The notes under the pieces: generated by a model
What the model was told of the DNA's origin: nothing
What the model saw: only the letters and a program-made list of their open reading frames with translations
Database searches by the model: none
Made by a program: the position numbers and the translations under genes
NCBI GenBank assembly: GCA_014378065.1
Contig: JACMOK010000125.1
Coordinates: 1-55,130 of the forward strand
DNA length: 55,130 bases
Direction of reading: 5' to 3'
DNA from: Flavobacterium sp.
GTDB taxonomy: Bacteria > Bacteroidota > Bacteroidia > Flavobacteriales > Flavobacteriaceae
Part shown: positions 43,500 through 53,346 of the stretch, one piece after another
Numbering within the stretch: position 1 is the first letter of the stretch
Layout of the letters: the number at the start of each line of letters is the position of its first letter

Positions 43500-45035
43500 A
43501 TGCACAAGAATTCTACTAAAGGAATCTGGAAAGTAATCTCAGCCTCGTCGATGGGAACCATGATTGAATGGTATGATTTTTACATTTTTGGAAGTTTGGC
43601 GGTTGTTATTTCGACAAAATTTTTTCCATCAGAAAACCCCACCGCCGCTTTTCTATCTACACTAGCCACCTTTGCGGCAGGTTTTGTAGTTAGGCCTTTT
43701 GGCGCCATTTTTTTTGGAAGACTTGGAGATTTAATTGGGCGAAAATATACCTTCATGGTCACCCTTTTGTTAATGGGCGGAGCTACTTTCTTAATTGGTT
43801 GCATTCCAAGCTACGAGACCATCGGTTTCATGGCTCCAGTGTTAGTTTTGCTATTGCGATTGCTTCAAGGACTAGCACTTGGAGGCGAATATGGCGGAGC
43901 AGCAACCTATGTTGCAGAGCATGCGCCGGTAGGACAGAGAGGGTATTGGACTTCTTGGATACAAACAACAGCCACGGTCGGATTGTTTATCTCCCTAATG
44001 GTTATATTGGCTACTAGAAGTCTGTTGACTCCGGAAGAATTTGACGCTTGGGGATGGAGAGTTCCGTTTTGGGTGTCGATCATCATGGTAGGTATATCTT
44101 ACCTCATTCGTAAAAATATGTCTGAATCTCCCGTATTTGCAAAAGCCAAAGCGGAGGGTAACACAAGTACTAATCCATTGAAGGAAAGTTTTGGTAATCG
44201 TTACAATCTTAAATTTGTATTGCTTGCATTGTTTGGTGCCACGATGGGGCAGGGAGTTGTGTGGTATACTGGCCAATTTTATGCAATGAGTTTTATGAAG
44301 ACGGTGATGAATATTGATTCCTCTCAAGTGGATACATTACTCGGTGTCGCTTTAATCCTTGGAACTCCTTTCTTTATTTTTTTCGGTTGGTTGAGTGACA
44401 AAATTGGAAGAAAATATATCATGATGGGTGGCATGCTGCTTGCCATTTTACTTTATCGACCCATTTATAAAACGATGTTTGAGACTACCAATGTAAAAAA
44501 CAAAATGGAGATGGTAGAAAAAACGACCATATTGGCTGAACTCAAAGAAAACAAAAAACAGACCATGGACTCGATCTATACTACCCGAAAACAGTTCAAA
44601 GACGGTACGGCATTTCTTGAAATAAAAACAATATCTTTAGAGAAAGGCATCGCTAAAATAGAGAATGGAAAGCCCAAATCGGAAACGAAAATCACGGTAA
44701 GCATCAACTCTCACGACCGATGGATGCTAATTTTTATGATTTTTATTCAAGTATTGTTTGTAACGATGGTTTACGGACCCATCGCAGCATTCTTAGTAGA
44801 AATGTTCCCGGCAAAGATCAGGTATACGTCGATGTCGTTGCCTTACCATGTTGGAAATGGCATTTTCGGCGGATTATTGCCTGCGATTTCCACTTATTTT
44901 GTGACCCACTCAAAGGAGGCAGGAGAATCAGAATATTACTTATCAGGGCTATGGTATCCAATAATAATTGCCTCAGTTTGTTTTATAATCGGAATGATTT
45001 ATATTGACAATAAAAATGAAAACACGCACATTTAA
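43500..45035 (+). CDS. MHS-family major facilitator transporter, likely aromatic-acid uptake
   Basis: 511 residues from ATG 43500 (MHKNSTKGIWKVISAS). The MFS signature and MHS pattern are clear: GTMIEWYDFYIFGSLA, RPFGAIFFGRLGDLIGRKYT and RLLQGLALGGEYGGAATY. Twelve helices are expected. A hydrophilic insertion of about 90 residues (around 325-415, Lys/Glu-rich with a KTTILAELKENKKQT stretch) sits in the second half before the last helices, much longer than a usual loop. The family imports organic acids with H+. Divergence from the catabolic operon suggests uptake of its substrate, but this is inferred. A small membrane gene follows 12 bases later. Confidence 0.86.
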   Translation: MHKNSTKGIWKVISASSMGTMIEWYDFYIFGSLAVVISTKFFPSENPTAAFLSTLATFAAGFVVRPFGAIFFGRLGDLIGRKYTFMVTLLLMGGATFLIGCIPSYETIGFMAPVLVLLLRLLQGLALGGEYGGAATYVAEHAPVGQRGYWTSWIQTTATVGLFISLMVILATRSLLTPEEFDAWGWRVPFWVSIIMVGISYLIRKNMSESPVFAKAKAEGNTSTNPLKESFGNRYNLKFVLLALFGATMGQGVVWYTGQFYAMSFMKTVMNIDSSQVDTLLGVALILGTPFFIFFGWLSDKIGRKYIMMGGMLLAILLYRPIYKTMFETTNVKNKMEMVEKTTILAELKENKKQTMDSIYTTRKQFKDGTAFLEIKTISLEKGIAKIENGKPKSETKITVSINSHDRWMLIFMIFIQVLFVTMVYGPIAAFLVEMFPAKIRYTSMSLPYHVGNGIFGGLLPAISTYFVTHSKEAGESEYYLSGLWYPIIIASVCFIIGMIYIDNKNENTHI

Positions 45036-45047
45036 AATAGAATAATT

Positions 45048-45284
45048 ATGAATCAATTAAAACGATTTTTAGGCATTTTATGGATTGCATTGGCCTTTGC
45101 AGCAGCATATTTCTGCATTTTTCAATTCGGTTTACCAAAGTTTTTATCGGGCAAACAAGACGATTTGGTGTTTGGAATCATAATACTTTTCATACTTACC
45201 CCATTAATTGTTTTGGGTTTGGGCACCTTCGGATATTATGCTTTGAAAGGCGAATTCGACAAACCGAAATCAAAACAGATTTAA
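45048..45284 (+). CDS. Small two-helix membrane protein
   Basis: 78 residues with two membrane segments (about 8-28 and 42-65) and a short Lys-rich tail. No enzymatic motif. It lies between the transporter and acetyl-CoA synthetase genes, 12 bases after the former, so a small accessory subunit of the transporter is plausible. It may belong to a Bacteroidetes-specific DUF such as DUF6814, which I recall but cannot check. Confidence 0.78.
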   Translation: MNQLKRFLGILWIALAFAAAYFCIFQFGLPKFLSGKQDDLVFGIIILFILTPLIVLGLGTFGYYALKGEFDKPKSKQI

Positions 45285-45354
45285 AAAGATACCTTCATCA
45301 ATTCGACGGTTAATGCCTAACTTTGAAAACCGTTGCCAAAACATCAAAACTAAA

Positions 45355-47262
<1,908 letters not shown>

Positions 47263-47384
47263 TCACTTCAGTTTTCAGAAATATTTGATCGCGGCATTTT
47301 CTTTTTGATTCGTACCTAAATTACATAACATTTTAATATCTTTTTACAACTGACTTTTCATTTAATTTTCTATTTTTACTTGCT

Positions 47385-48512
47385 ATGAAAACTTATGAAG
47401 TAATAATTATTGGGGGGGGATTGGCAGGATTGACTGCCGCCATTCATTTGGCTAAAATCGGAATTCAAGTGACAGTCGTTGAAAAGAATAGCTATCCTAA
47501 ACACAAAGTATGTGGAGAATATATTTCTAACGAAGTCCTACCTTACTTACAATGGCTGGATATTAATGTAAGTGATATTAAACCAACCAATATTGATAAA
47601 ATTATTTTTTCTACCGCAAATGGTAAGGTCATCAAAGGCAATTTACCTTTAGGCGGATTTGGGATCAGTCGTTTTGCTTTAGATGAATTTCTATTCCGGA
47701 AGGCAATCGAAAGTGGTTGTCAATTTGTAGAAGAAACTGTAGAAAGCATCGCATTCGATAATGACGAATTCGCCGTGACCACTGTGCAGCAAACAATTTT
47801 AAAATCAAAAATTTTAATCGGGGCCTATGGTAAGCGGTCAAATATTGACCAGCAGTTGCATAGAAATTTTTTGACTAAAAAGTCACCGTGGTTGGCGGTA
47901 AAATCCCATTACATTGGTGATTTCCCTGATGATTCTGTTGGATTGCACAACTTCAAAGGAGGATATTGCGGGATTTCAAAAGTAGAAAACAACCTCATTA
48001 ATATTTGTTATCTCGCCGATTATAAAACCTTCAAAAATTACAAAAATATTGAAGACTACCAAGATAAGGTAGTTTCAAAAAATCCGCAACTTAAAACTAT
48101 TTTTGACAACGTCACCCCGGTCTTCGACAAGCCTCTGACCATTAGTCAAATTTCTTTTGAAAAAAAAGACGCGGTAGAAAATCATATCTTAATGATCGGT
48201 GACAGTGTAGGATTGATTCATCCTTTGTGTGGTAACGGCATGGCGATGGCGGTGCACAGCGCCAAAATTGTCTCGGAATTGGTGCAGAAATTTTACAATA
48301 AAGAATTGTCTAGAGCAGCATTAGAACAACAATACAGAGCAACTTGGGATTTTAATTTTAATAGTCGGCTGGGTATTGGGAGGGTACTTGCCCGAATTTT
48401 AAGTAAGCCAAAACTTTCAGAGCAACTACTGCGTATTGTAACATTATTCCCGTCTCTGCTGCCAAAAATTATAGCAAAGACACACGGAAAACCAATAATT
48501 TTAAATTCATAG
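47385..48512 (+). CDS. FAD-dependent oxidoreductase, geranylgeranyl-reductase/UbiH-like
   Basis: 375 residues. The FAD-binding start is EVIIIGGGLAGLTAAIHLAK with EKN at the end of the Rossmann fold. HKVCGEYISNEVLPYL matches the geranylgeranyl reductase-like subfamily. The second FAD motif GDSVGLIHPLCGNGMAMAVHS is intact. It opens a seven-gene operon with methyltransferase, type III PKS and fatty-acid-type genes. In the Streptomyces srs operon a flavoprotein oxidises alkylresorcinols, so aromatic-ring oxidation or double-bond reduction are both open. It ends 3 bases before the methyltransferase TTG. Confidence 0.88.
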   Translation: MKTYEVIIIGGGLAGLTAAIHLAKIGIQVTVVEKNSYPKHKVCGEYISNEVLPYLQWLDINVSDIKPTNIDKIIFSTANGKVIKGNLPLGGFGISRFALDEFLFRKAIESGCQFVEETVESIAFDNDEFAVTTVQQTILKSKILIGAYGKRSNIDQQLHRNFLTKKSPWLAVKSHYIGDFPDDSVGLHNFKGGYCGISKVENNLINICYLADYKTFKNYKNIEDYQDKVVSKNPQLKTIFDNVTPVFDKPLTISQISFEKKDAVENHILMIGDSVGLIHPLCGNGMAMAVHSAKIVSELVQKFYNKELSRAALEQQYRATWDFNFNSRLGIGRVLARILSKPKLSEQLLRIVTLFPSLLPKIIAKTHGKPIILNS

Positions 48513-48515
48513 ACC

Positions 48516-49229
48516 TTGATAATTAGTACAAAACACCGAACTGACAAACCAGAAATTATGGACGACTTCACTGTGAAGGGCGGAGTTATAGAGGATGCAC
48601 TCGATAAAATTTCTAAAATAAATCAATTTTTGGGAGGAAATAAATTAACGCTGCAAGGCGTGAATGAACTTATTTCTAAAATCAACAAATCACTAGAAAT
48701 TACCATAGTTGATCTGGGTTGCGGAAATGGTGATATGTTGCGAATGTTGGCAGATTATGCAGAACACAATAACTTAAAATTTAATTTAATTGGCATTGAT
48801 GCTAATAACTTTACCATTAGTTATGCCAAAGAATTGTCGTTGCATTATCCCAATATTCAATTCCGCTGCGAAGACATTTTCGGGAATAAAATTACAGAAT
48901 TGGATTATGATATTGTTTTGTTAACCTTAACGCTACATCATTTTAAAAACGAGGAAATTGACACTTTATTGGCGAATTGCCATAAAAAGGCAACGTTAGG
49001 GATCGTAATTAATGATTTGCATCGAAGCAGTATAGCTTACCGATTGTTTCAGGGATTGTGCTTTGTATTGCGATTGAATCCTATTTCGAGAGAAGATGGT
49101 TTAACCTCCATATTACGAGGTTTCAAGAAAGCAGAATTGATTCCATTTTCAGAAAAATTAAATTGTAAAAATTACACCATCCAATGGAAATGGGCTTTCC
49201 GTTACCAATGGATTATTTCAAAAATATGA
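48516..49229 (+). CDS. Class I SAM-dependent methyltransferase
   Basis: 237 residues. The SAM-binding motif I is TIVDLGCGNGDMLRMLADYA, followed by LIGIDANNF and a DIVLLTLTLHHF motif. Start TTG at 48516 is preferred because the conserved-looking TKHR...EIMDDF stretch precedes the first ATG (48558). The stop overlaps the start of the PKS gene by four bases (ATGA), giving translational coupling. It is likely to methylate the polyketide product, on oxygen or carbon. Confidence 0.85.
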   Translation: MIISTKHRTDKPEIMDDFTVKGGVIEDALDKISKINQFLGGNKLTLQGVNELISKINKSLEITIVDLGCGNGDMLRMLADYAEHNNLKFNLIGIDANNFTISYAKELSLHYPNIQFRCEDIFGNKITELDYDIVLLTLTLHHFKNEEIDTLLANCHKKATLGIVINDLHRSSIAYRLFQGLCFVLRLNPISREDGLTSILRGFKKAELIPFSEKLNCKNYTIQWKWAFRYQWIISKI

Positions 49230-50278
49230 GCGTAAAAATTAAAGCAGTAGCCAAGCAGTTGCCCAAATATTCCAGGACCACCGAAGAAATTATTCCGTTT
49301 TTAGATGCGTGGCTTGTAGGGCAAGAGGACCGCTTTATCAGAAAAGTAAAGAAGATTTTTGAAGGTGCCGCCGTAGACAAGCGATTTTCAATCATGGATC
49401 CTATAGAAGTATTTGCACAGACTTCTTTTGAAGAAAGAAATGATATTTATGTGCGTGAAATGATTGCTTTAGGTGAAAGTGTACTCCAAAAAGCACTCGA
49501 AAAAGCGCAGTGGCAACCTTCCGATTTGGATTATATTATTACGGTAAGCTGCACCGGAATAATGATTCCATCTCTAGATGCCTATTTGATCAATAAACTG
49601 AAGTTACGCCAAGATATTGTGCGGCTTCCCATCACGGAAATGGGCTGTGCTGCAGGAATATCCGGAATAATATACGCGAAAAACTTCCTGCAATCCAATC
49701 CGGGCAAACGCGCAGCCATTATTGCGGTAGAAAGCCCGACGGCAACGTTTCAACTCGACGATTTTTCAATGGCTAATATTGTAAGTGCTGCGATTTTTGG
49801 CGATGGTGCAGCCTGCGTATTATTGTCTTCCCACGGAGATGATAGTGGTCCAGAAATTATAGCCGAAGAGATGTATCATTTTTATGATAACATAGACATG
49901 ATGGGATTTAAACTTACCAATTCTGGTTTGCAAATGGTGTTGGACGTGGCGGTTCCGGACACAATTGCCGCCCATTTTCCAGCGATCATTCATCCATTTT
50001 TAGAAAAAAATAAACTAAAAATTGACAATATTGACCACTTGATTTTTCACCCCGGAGGTAAAAAAATCATTCAAACGGTAGAGGAGCTGTTTTCAGGTTT
50101 GGGAAAAAACATTAACGATACCAAAGAGGTGCTGCGTTTATACGGAAATATGTCAAGTGCTACCGTATTATATGTTTTAGAGCGAATTATGGACCAGTCA
50201 CCAAAAAAGGGAGCGTTGGGTTTGATGCTGAGTTTCGGACCTGGATTTTCAGCCCAAAGGGTTTTACTCAAATTTTGA
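49226..50278 (+). CDS. Type III polyketide synthase (chalcone/stilbene synthase family)
   Basis: Start at ATG 49226, which overlaps the previous stop as ATGA; an upstream ATG at 49184 would overlap by 46 bases. 350 residues. The catalytic triad is complete: Cys141 (TEMGCAAGISG), His275 (LIFHPGGKKI) and Asn308 (YGNMSSATVL). GFGPG-type motif appears as LSFGPGFSA near the end. The enzyme extends an acyl starter with malonyl-CoA and cyclises to an aromatic ring or pyrone. The starter is probably a fatty acyl chain built or handed over by the ACP, ketosynthase and dehydratase genes just downstream. Confidence 0.92.
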   Translation: MSVKIKAVAKQLPKYSRTTEEIIPFLDAWLVGQEDRFIRKVKKIFEGAAVDKRFSIMDPIEVFAQTSFEERNDIYVREMIALGESVLQKALEKAQWQPSDLDYIITVSCTGIMIPSLDAYLINKLKLRQDIVRLPITEMGCAAGISGIIYAKNFLQSNPGKRAAIIAVESPTATFQLDDFSMANIVSAAIFGDGAACVLLSSHGDDSGPEIIAEEMYHFYDNIDMMGFKLTNSGLQMVLDVAVPDTIAAHFPAIIHPFLEKNKLKIDNIDHLIFHPGGKKIIQTVEELFSGLGKNINDTKEVLRLYGNMSSATVLYVLERIMDQSPKKGALGLMLSFGPGFSAQRVLLKF

Positions 50279-50297
50279 AAAGGTATTACAATCTCAA

Positions 50298-50738
50298 ATG
50301 ACAAAACAGGAAATACTTTCAAATTTACCCTACACAAAGCCTTTCCTATTTGTGGATGAATTGATTTACATTGATGAAAATGGGGTAACAGGTACTTTTA
50401 GATTTGATCCTGAATTGGATTTTTACAAAGGTCACTTTGCTGGCAATCCGGTAACGCCGGGCGTAATTCTTACAGAGGTCATGGCACAAATTGGTTTGGT
50501 TTGCCTTGGAATTTTTTTAACCGATGATACGCTTAAAGAGAAAACCAAAATTGCCCTTACATCAACGCAAATAGAATTTATCAAACCGGTCTTCCCCAAT
50601 GAGAGAGTAACGGTGATTTCTGAAAAAATATATTTCAGGTTTGGAAAATTAAAGTGTAAGGTGAAGATGATAAATGAAGTGGGAACCGAAATCTGTAGTG
50701 GTGCGATTGCCGGTATAATAATTTCAAAAAATGAATAG
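50298..50738 (+). CDS. FabZ-like 3-hydroxyacyl-ACP dehydratase
   Basis: 146 residues with the hotdog dehydratase motif KGHFAGNPVTPGVILTEVMAQ (catalytic His in GHFAGNP; shown here split at 20 as KGHFAGNP and VTPGVILTEVMAQ). The predicted activity removes water from a 3-hydroxyacyl-ACP. The final eight bases overlap the ketosynthase gene (ATGAATAG), so the two are translationally coupled. A dedicated copy outside the main fatty-acid operon points to a special acyl chain. Confidence 0.86.
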   Translation: MTKQEILSNLPYTKPFLFVDELIYIDENGVTGTFRFDPELDFYKGHFAGNPVTPGVILTEVMAQIGLVCLGIFLTDDTLKEKTKIALTSTQIEFIKPVFPNERVTVISEKIYFRFGKLKCKVKMINEVGTEICSGAIAGIIISKNE

Positions 50739-52002
50739 GCGAGTAGTAATTACCGGTCTTGGAATAGTGGCGCCAAATGGTGTTGGTCTTGATGTGTTTC
50801 TGGATGCTATAAAAAAAGGAGTGTCTGGAATTAAACACGACGCAGAATTGGAACGGTTGCAGTTTTCTTGTCAGATATCGGGTACGCCCGAAGTTTCAAG
50901 AGCACTATCCTTGCAGTACTTTACAGAACTGGAATTGCGGAATTTTAATGCTGCCGGAATTCTATACGGTGTAATTGCTGGCGTTGACGCGTGGAACGAT
51001 GCCGATTTAACGATTGCGATGAATGCGGAACCCGATTGGGATTCTGGCACTATTTTCGGAACCGGCACGTCTGGCATTGAAAAATTTCGCGAAAGCATTT
51101 ATAAAATTGATGACTTTCAGACGCGCCGATTAGGAAGCACCGCCGTAGCGCAAACAATGAATAGCGGTGTGAGCGCCTATTTGGGAGGTAAATTGGGTTT
51201 GGGGAATCAGGTCAGCAGCAATTCATCTGCATGTACTACCGGAACCGAAGCCATTTTAATGGGTTTTGAAAGGATAAAGTCAGGTCAGGCGAAACGCATA
51301 CTCGCGGGCAGTACTAGTGACAGCGGTCCGTATATCTGGGGCGGATTTGATGCCATGAAAGTATGTACCTTTAGGCACAACGAGACACCCGAGCAGGGGT
51401 CGAGGCCTATGAGTGCCACGGCTTCCGGCTTTGTTCCTGGGAGTGGTGCGGGAGCTTTTGTTTTAGAAGATTTGGAAACCGCTTTAGAAAGAGGAGCAAG
51501 AATCTATGCCGAAGTCCTGGGTGGCAATATTAATTCTGGCGGGCAACGCGGAAGCGGAACCATGACAGCGCCCAATCCTGTGGCGGTAAAAAGATGCATT
51601 TCCGATGCTTTAACAAATGCCAGAATTTCAGCTAACGATATAGAAGCAATCAACGGTCATTTAACCGCCACAAGTAAAGACAGTCTTGAAATACAGAATT
51701 GGAGTGAAGCGCTAAACAGAAAAGGAATTGATTTTCCTTATATTAATTCCCTGAAGTCTATGGTAGGTCATTGCTTGACGGGGTCGGGGAGTGTTGAAAG
51801 TGTTGCAACTGTTTTGCAATTGCATCACGGCTTTATTTTCCCGAATATCAATTGCGACGACGTAAACGTAGACATTTCGAATATCATCGATGTGTCCCGA
51901 ATCCCTCAAAAATTAATTGAAAAAGAAATTAATATTATTGCGAAAGCCAGTTTTGGTTTTGGCGACGTCAATGCGTGTGTGATTTTTAAAAAATACAAAT
52001 AA
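50731..52002 (+). CDS. Beta-ketoacyl-ACP synthase (FabF-like)
   Basis: 423 residues. The Cys-His-His set is present: SNSSACTTGTEAILMG, a His in AINGHLTATSKDS and a His in SLKSMVGHCLTGSG. The N-terminus MNRRVVITGLGIVAPNGVG and C-terminal AKASFGFGDVNACVIFKK are typical. The sequence around the first His (GHLTAT rather than the common AHGTST) differs from housekeeping FabF, suggesting a pathway-specific condensing enzyme. It is followed by an ACP gene only 3 bases later. Confidence 0.88.
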   Translation: MNRRVVITGLGIVAPNGVGLDVFLDAIKKGVSGIKHDAELERLQFSCQISGTPEVSRALSLQYFTELELRNFNAAGILYGVIAGVDAWNDADLTIAMNAEPDWDSGTIFGTGTSGIEKFRESIYKIDDFQTRRLGSTAVAQTMNSGVSAYLGGKLGLGNQVSSNSSACTTGTEAILMGFERIKSGQAKRILAGSTSDSGPYIWGGFDAMKVCTFRHNETPEQGSRPMSATASGFVPGSGAGAFVLEDLETALERGARIYAEVLGGNINSGGQRGSGTMTAPNPVAVKRCISDALTNARISANDIEAINGHLTATSKDSLEIQNWSEALNRKGIDFPYINSLKSMVGHCLTGSGSVESVATVLQLHHGFIFPNINCDDVNVDISNIIDVSRIPQKLIEKEINIIAKASFGFGDVNACVIFKKYK

Positions 52003-52005
52003 ACC

Positions 52006-52260
52006 ATGAACAAAGAAGAGACCATAGAAAAATTAAAGATTATCGTTAAGCCTTATATTACCAAGCAGGATGCCTTTGAAAACTTAACTGAAAACACAGA
52101 TTTTATAACAGATCTGGGGATTAATTCCGCTAATTTAGTGGATGTTATTTTGGATGTTGAAGAAACGTTTGGTATTGAAATCGACAACCAATCAATGGAG
52201 CGTATGCTGAATATTAAATCGGCAATGGAAATTATTGACACTAAATTATCTGAAAAATGA
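52006..52260 (+). CDS. Acyl carrier protein
   Basis: 84 residues. The carrier Ser lies in LGINSANLVDVILDVEETFG, where the usual Asp-Ser-Leu is Asn-Ser-Ala. The acidic helix II (VILDVEETFGIEI) is normal. The altered attachment site may suit the phosphopantetheinyl transferase encoded next; the two genes overlap by four bases (ATGA). It would carry the acyl chain for the ketosynthase and dehydratase upstream. Confidence 0.87.
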   Translation: MNKEETIEKLKIIVKPYITKQDAFENLTENTDFITDLGINSANLVDVILDVEETFGIEIDNQSMERMLNIKSAMEIIDTKLSEK

Positions 52261-52757
52261 TCGGAAACGATATCGTCGATCTCACTTTAGCCGAAAAGCA
52301 AAGCAATTGGCAAAGGAGAGGTTTTGTCGATAAAATTTTTACTACAAAAGAAAAACTGCTTATTCAACTTGCAGATAAGCCAGAAATTATGGTTTGGAGC
52401 CTGTGGAGCAGAAAAGAAGCGGTTTATAAAATTTTCAATAGATGCACCAATATTAGGGCATTTAATCCATTACAGTTTGAGTGTTTTGAAACAAAACTGG
52501 TCGACGGCCAACATTTAGGAAAAGTAATTTGCAAATCGATCACTTATTTCACCAAAACAGAAATCAATACAGAGTGGATCAATACCATTGCCGTTTCAAT
52601 TGAAAAAGATTTTTTAAATGTTTATCCATTAAAGAGAGCTGCAACAATTAGAATTAAAAGGGGCATGCCCTTTATTTATGATGAAGGTAATTTAACCCTC
52701 AAACCAATATCCATTAGCAATCACGGAAGATTTGAAAGAATTGTAGGGTTAATTTAA
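52257..52757 (+). CDS. 4'-Phosphopantetheinyl transferase-superfamily protein
   Basis: 166 residues. MIGNDIVDLTLAEKQSNW carries the metal-binding Asp motif and WSLWSRKEAVYKIFN is the second metal and catalytic motif of the PPTase family. It transfers phosphopantetheine from CoA to the Ser of a carrier protein. Direct overlap with the ACP gene makes that ACP the obvious target. The gene converges with the exonuclease-like gene; their 3' ends overlap by nine bases (52749-52757). Confidence 0.86.
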   Translation: MIGNDIVDLTLAEKQSNWQRRGFVDKIFTTKEKLLIQLADKPEIMVWSLWSRKEAVYKIFNRCTNIRAFNPLQFECFETKLVDGQHLGKVICKSITYFTKTEINTEWINTIAVSIEKDFLNVYPLKRAATIRIKRGMPFIYDEGNLTLKPISISNHGRFERIVGLI

Positions 52758-53345
52758 GCCGAGTTTGGCCTTCAATTTTAAAAACAGCAAAGCAATGCTG
52801 TAAGCGTCTTCTGATGAAGAATATCGATCGCTTTTCGCGATTTTATATATTTTACTCAATTCATCAATCGAGAATTGTTTGTCGGTAATATCCAATAATT
52901 TTCGGTGCATGATTTCAATATCTAAGGCTTCATTTTTAAGGCGTCCGCAATCTAGTTTTTCAAGTGCCTCATTAATCATTGCCACGTCGAAATGAATTCG
53001 ATGTCCTACCAAAATGGCATTGCCAATGTATTCAATAAAAGCTTGAATCGCTTCGCGTTCACCTAATTTAGGTTGTTTACTTTCAACAATAAATTCATTG
53101 GAGAGGCCGTTGTCATGAAGAAATTTATATTGTAATAAAATGACTTCAAAACAATCACTAATCACGATGCAATTGTTGAGGACCGCGACAGCACCAAAAG
53201 ATAAAATAACATCTTTAGCCGGATTTAAACCTGTGGTTTCAGTACTTAAAACTACAAACCGCGGTGTCCGCTTTTCGAATTTGGAAATGTAATTTTTCCA
53301 AAAATCGGGATATTCCTTATTTAAGTTTTTTATCCAGTCGAACAT
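52749..53345 (-). CDS. DnaQ/DEDD exonuclease-fold protein with altered catalytic residues
   Basis: 198 residues with the RNase-T/DnaQ fold: VVLSTETTGLNPAKDVILSF, GHRIHFDVAMINEALEK and SSSEDAYSIALLFLKL. In active enzymes the first motif is Asp-x-Glu and the last has a His. Here the first Asp is Ser34 (STE, Glu36 kept) and the last motif lacks the His, while the middle and last Asp remain. Nuclease activity is therefore doubtful unless a different residue substitutes. It starts one base from the end of the CBS/DUF294 gene; such pairs are common, suggesting a joint regulatory unit. Confidence 0.85.
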   Translation of the reverse strand: MFDWIKNLNKEYPDFWKNYISKFEKRTPRFVVLSTETTGLNPAKDVILSFGAVAVLNNCIVISDCFEVILLQYKFLHDNGLSNEFIVESKQPKLGEREAIQAFIEYIGNAILVGHRIHFDVAMINEALEKLDCGRLKNEALDIEIMHRKLLDITDKQFSIDELSKIYKIAKSDRYSSSEDAYSIALLFLKLKAKLGLN

Positions 53346-53346
53346 C

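Noticed and set aside
49184..49225. Earlier ATG for the type III PKS
   Set aside because: The ATGA overlap at 49226 is the usual coupling pattern and the extension has no family counterpart.
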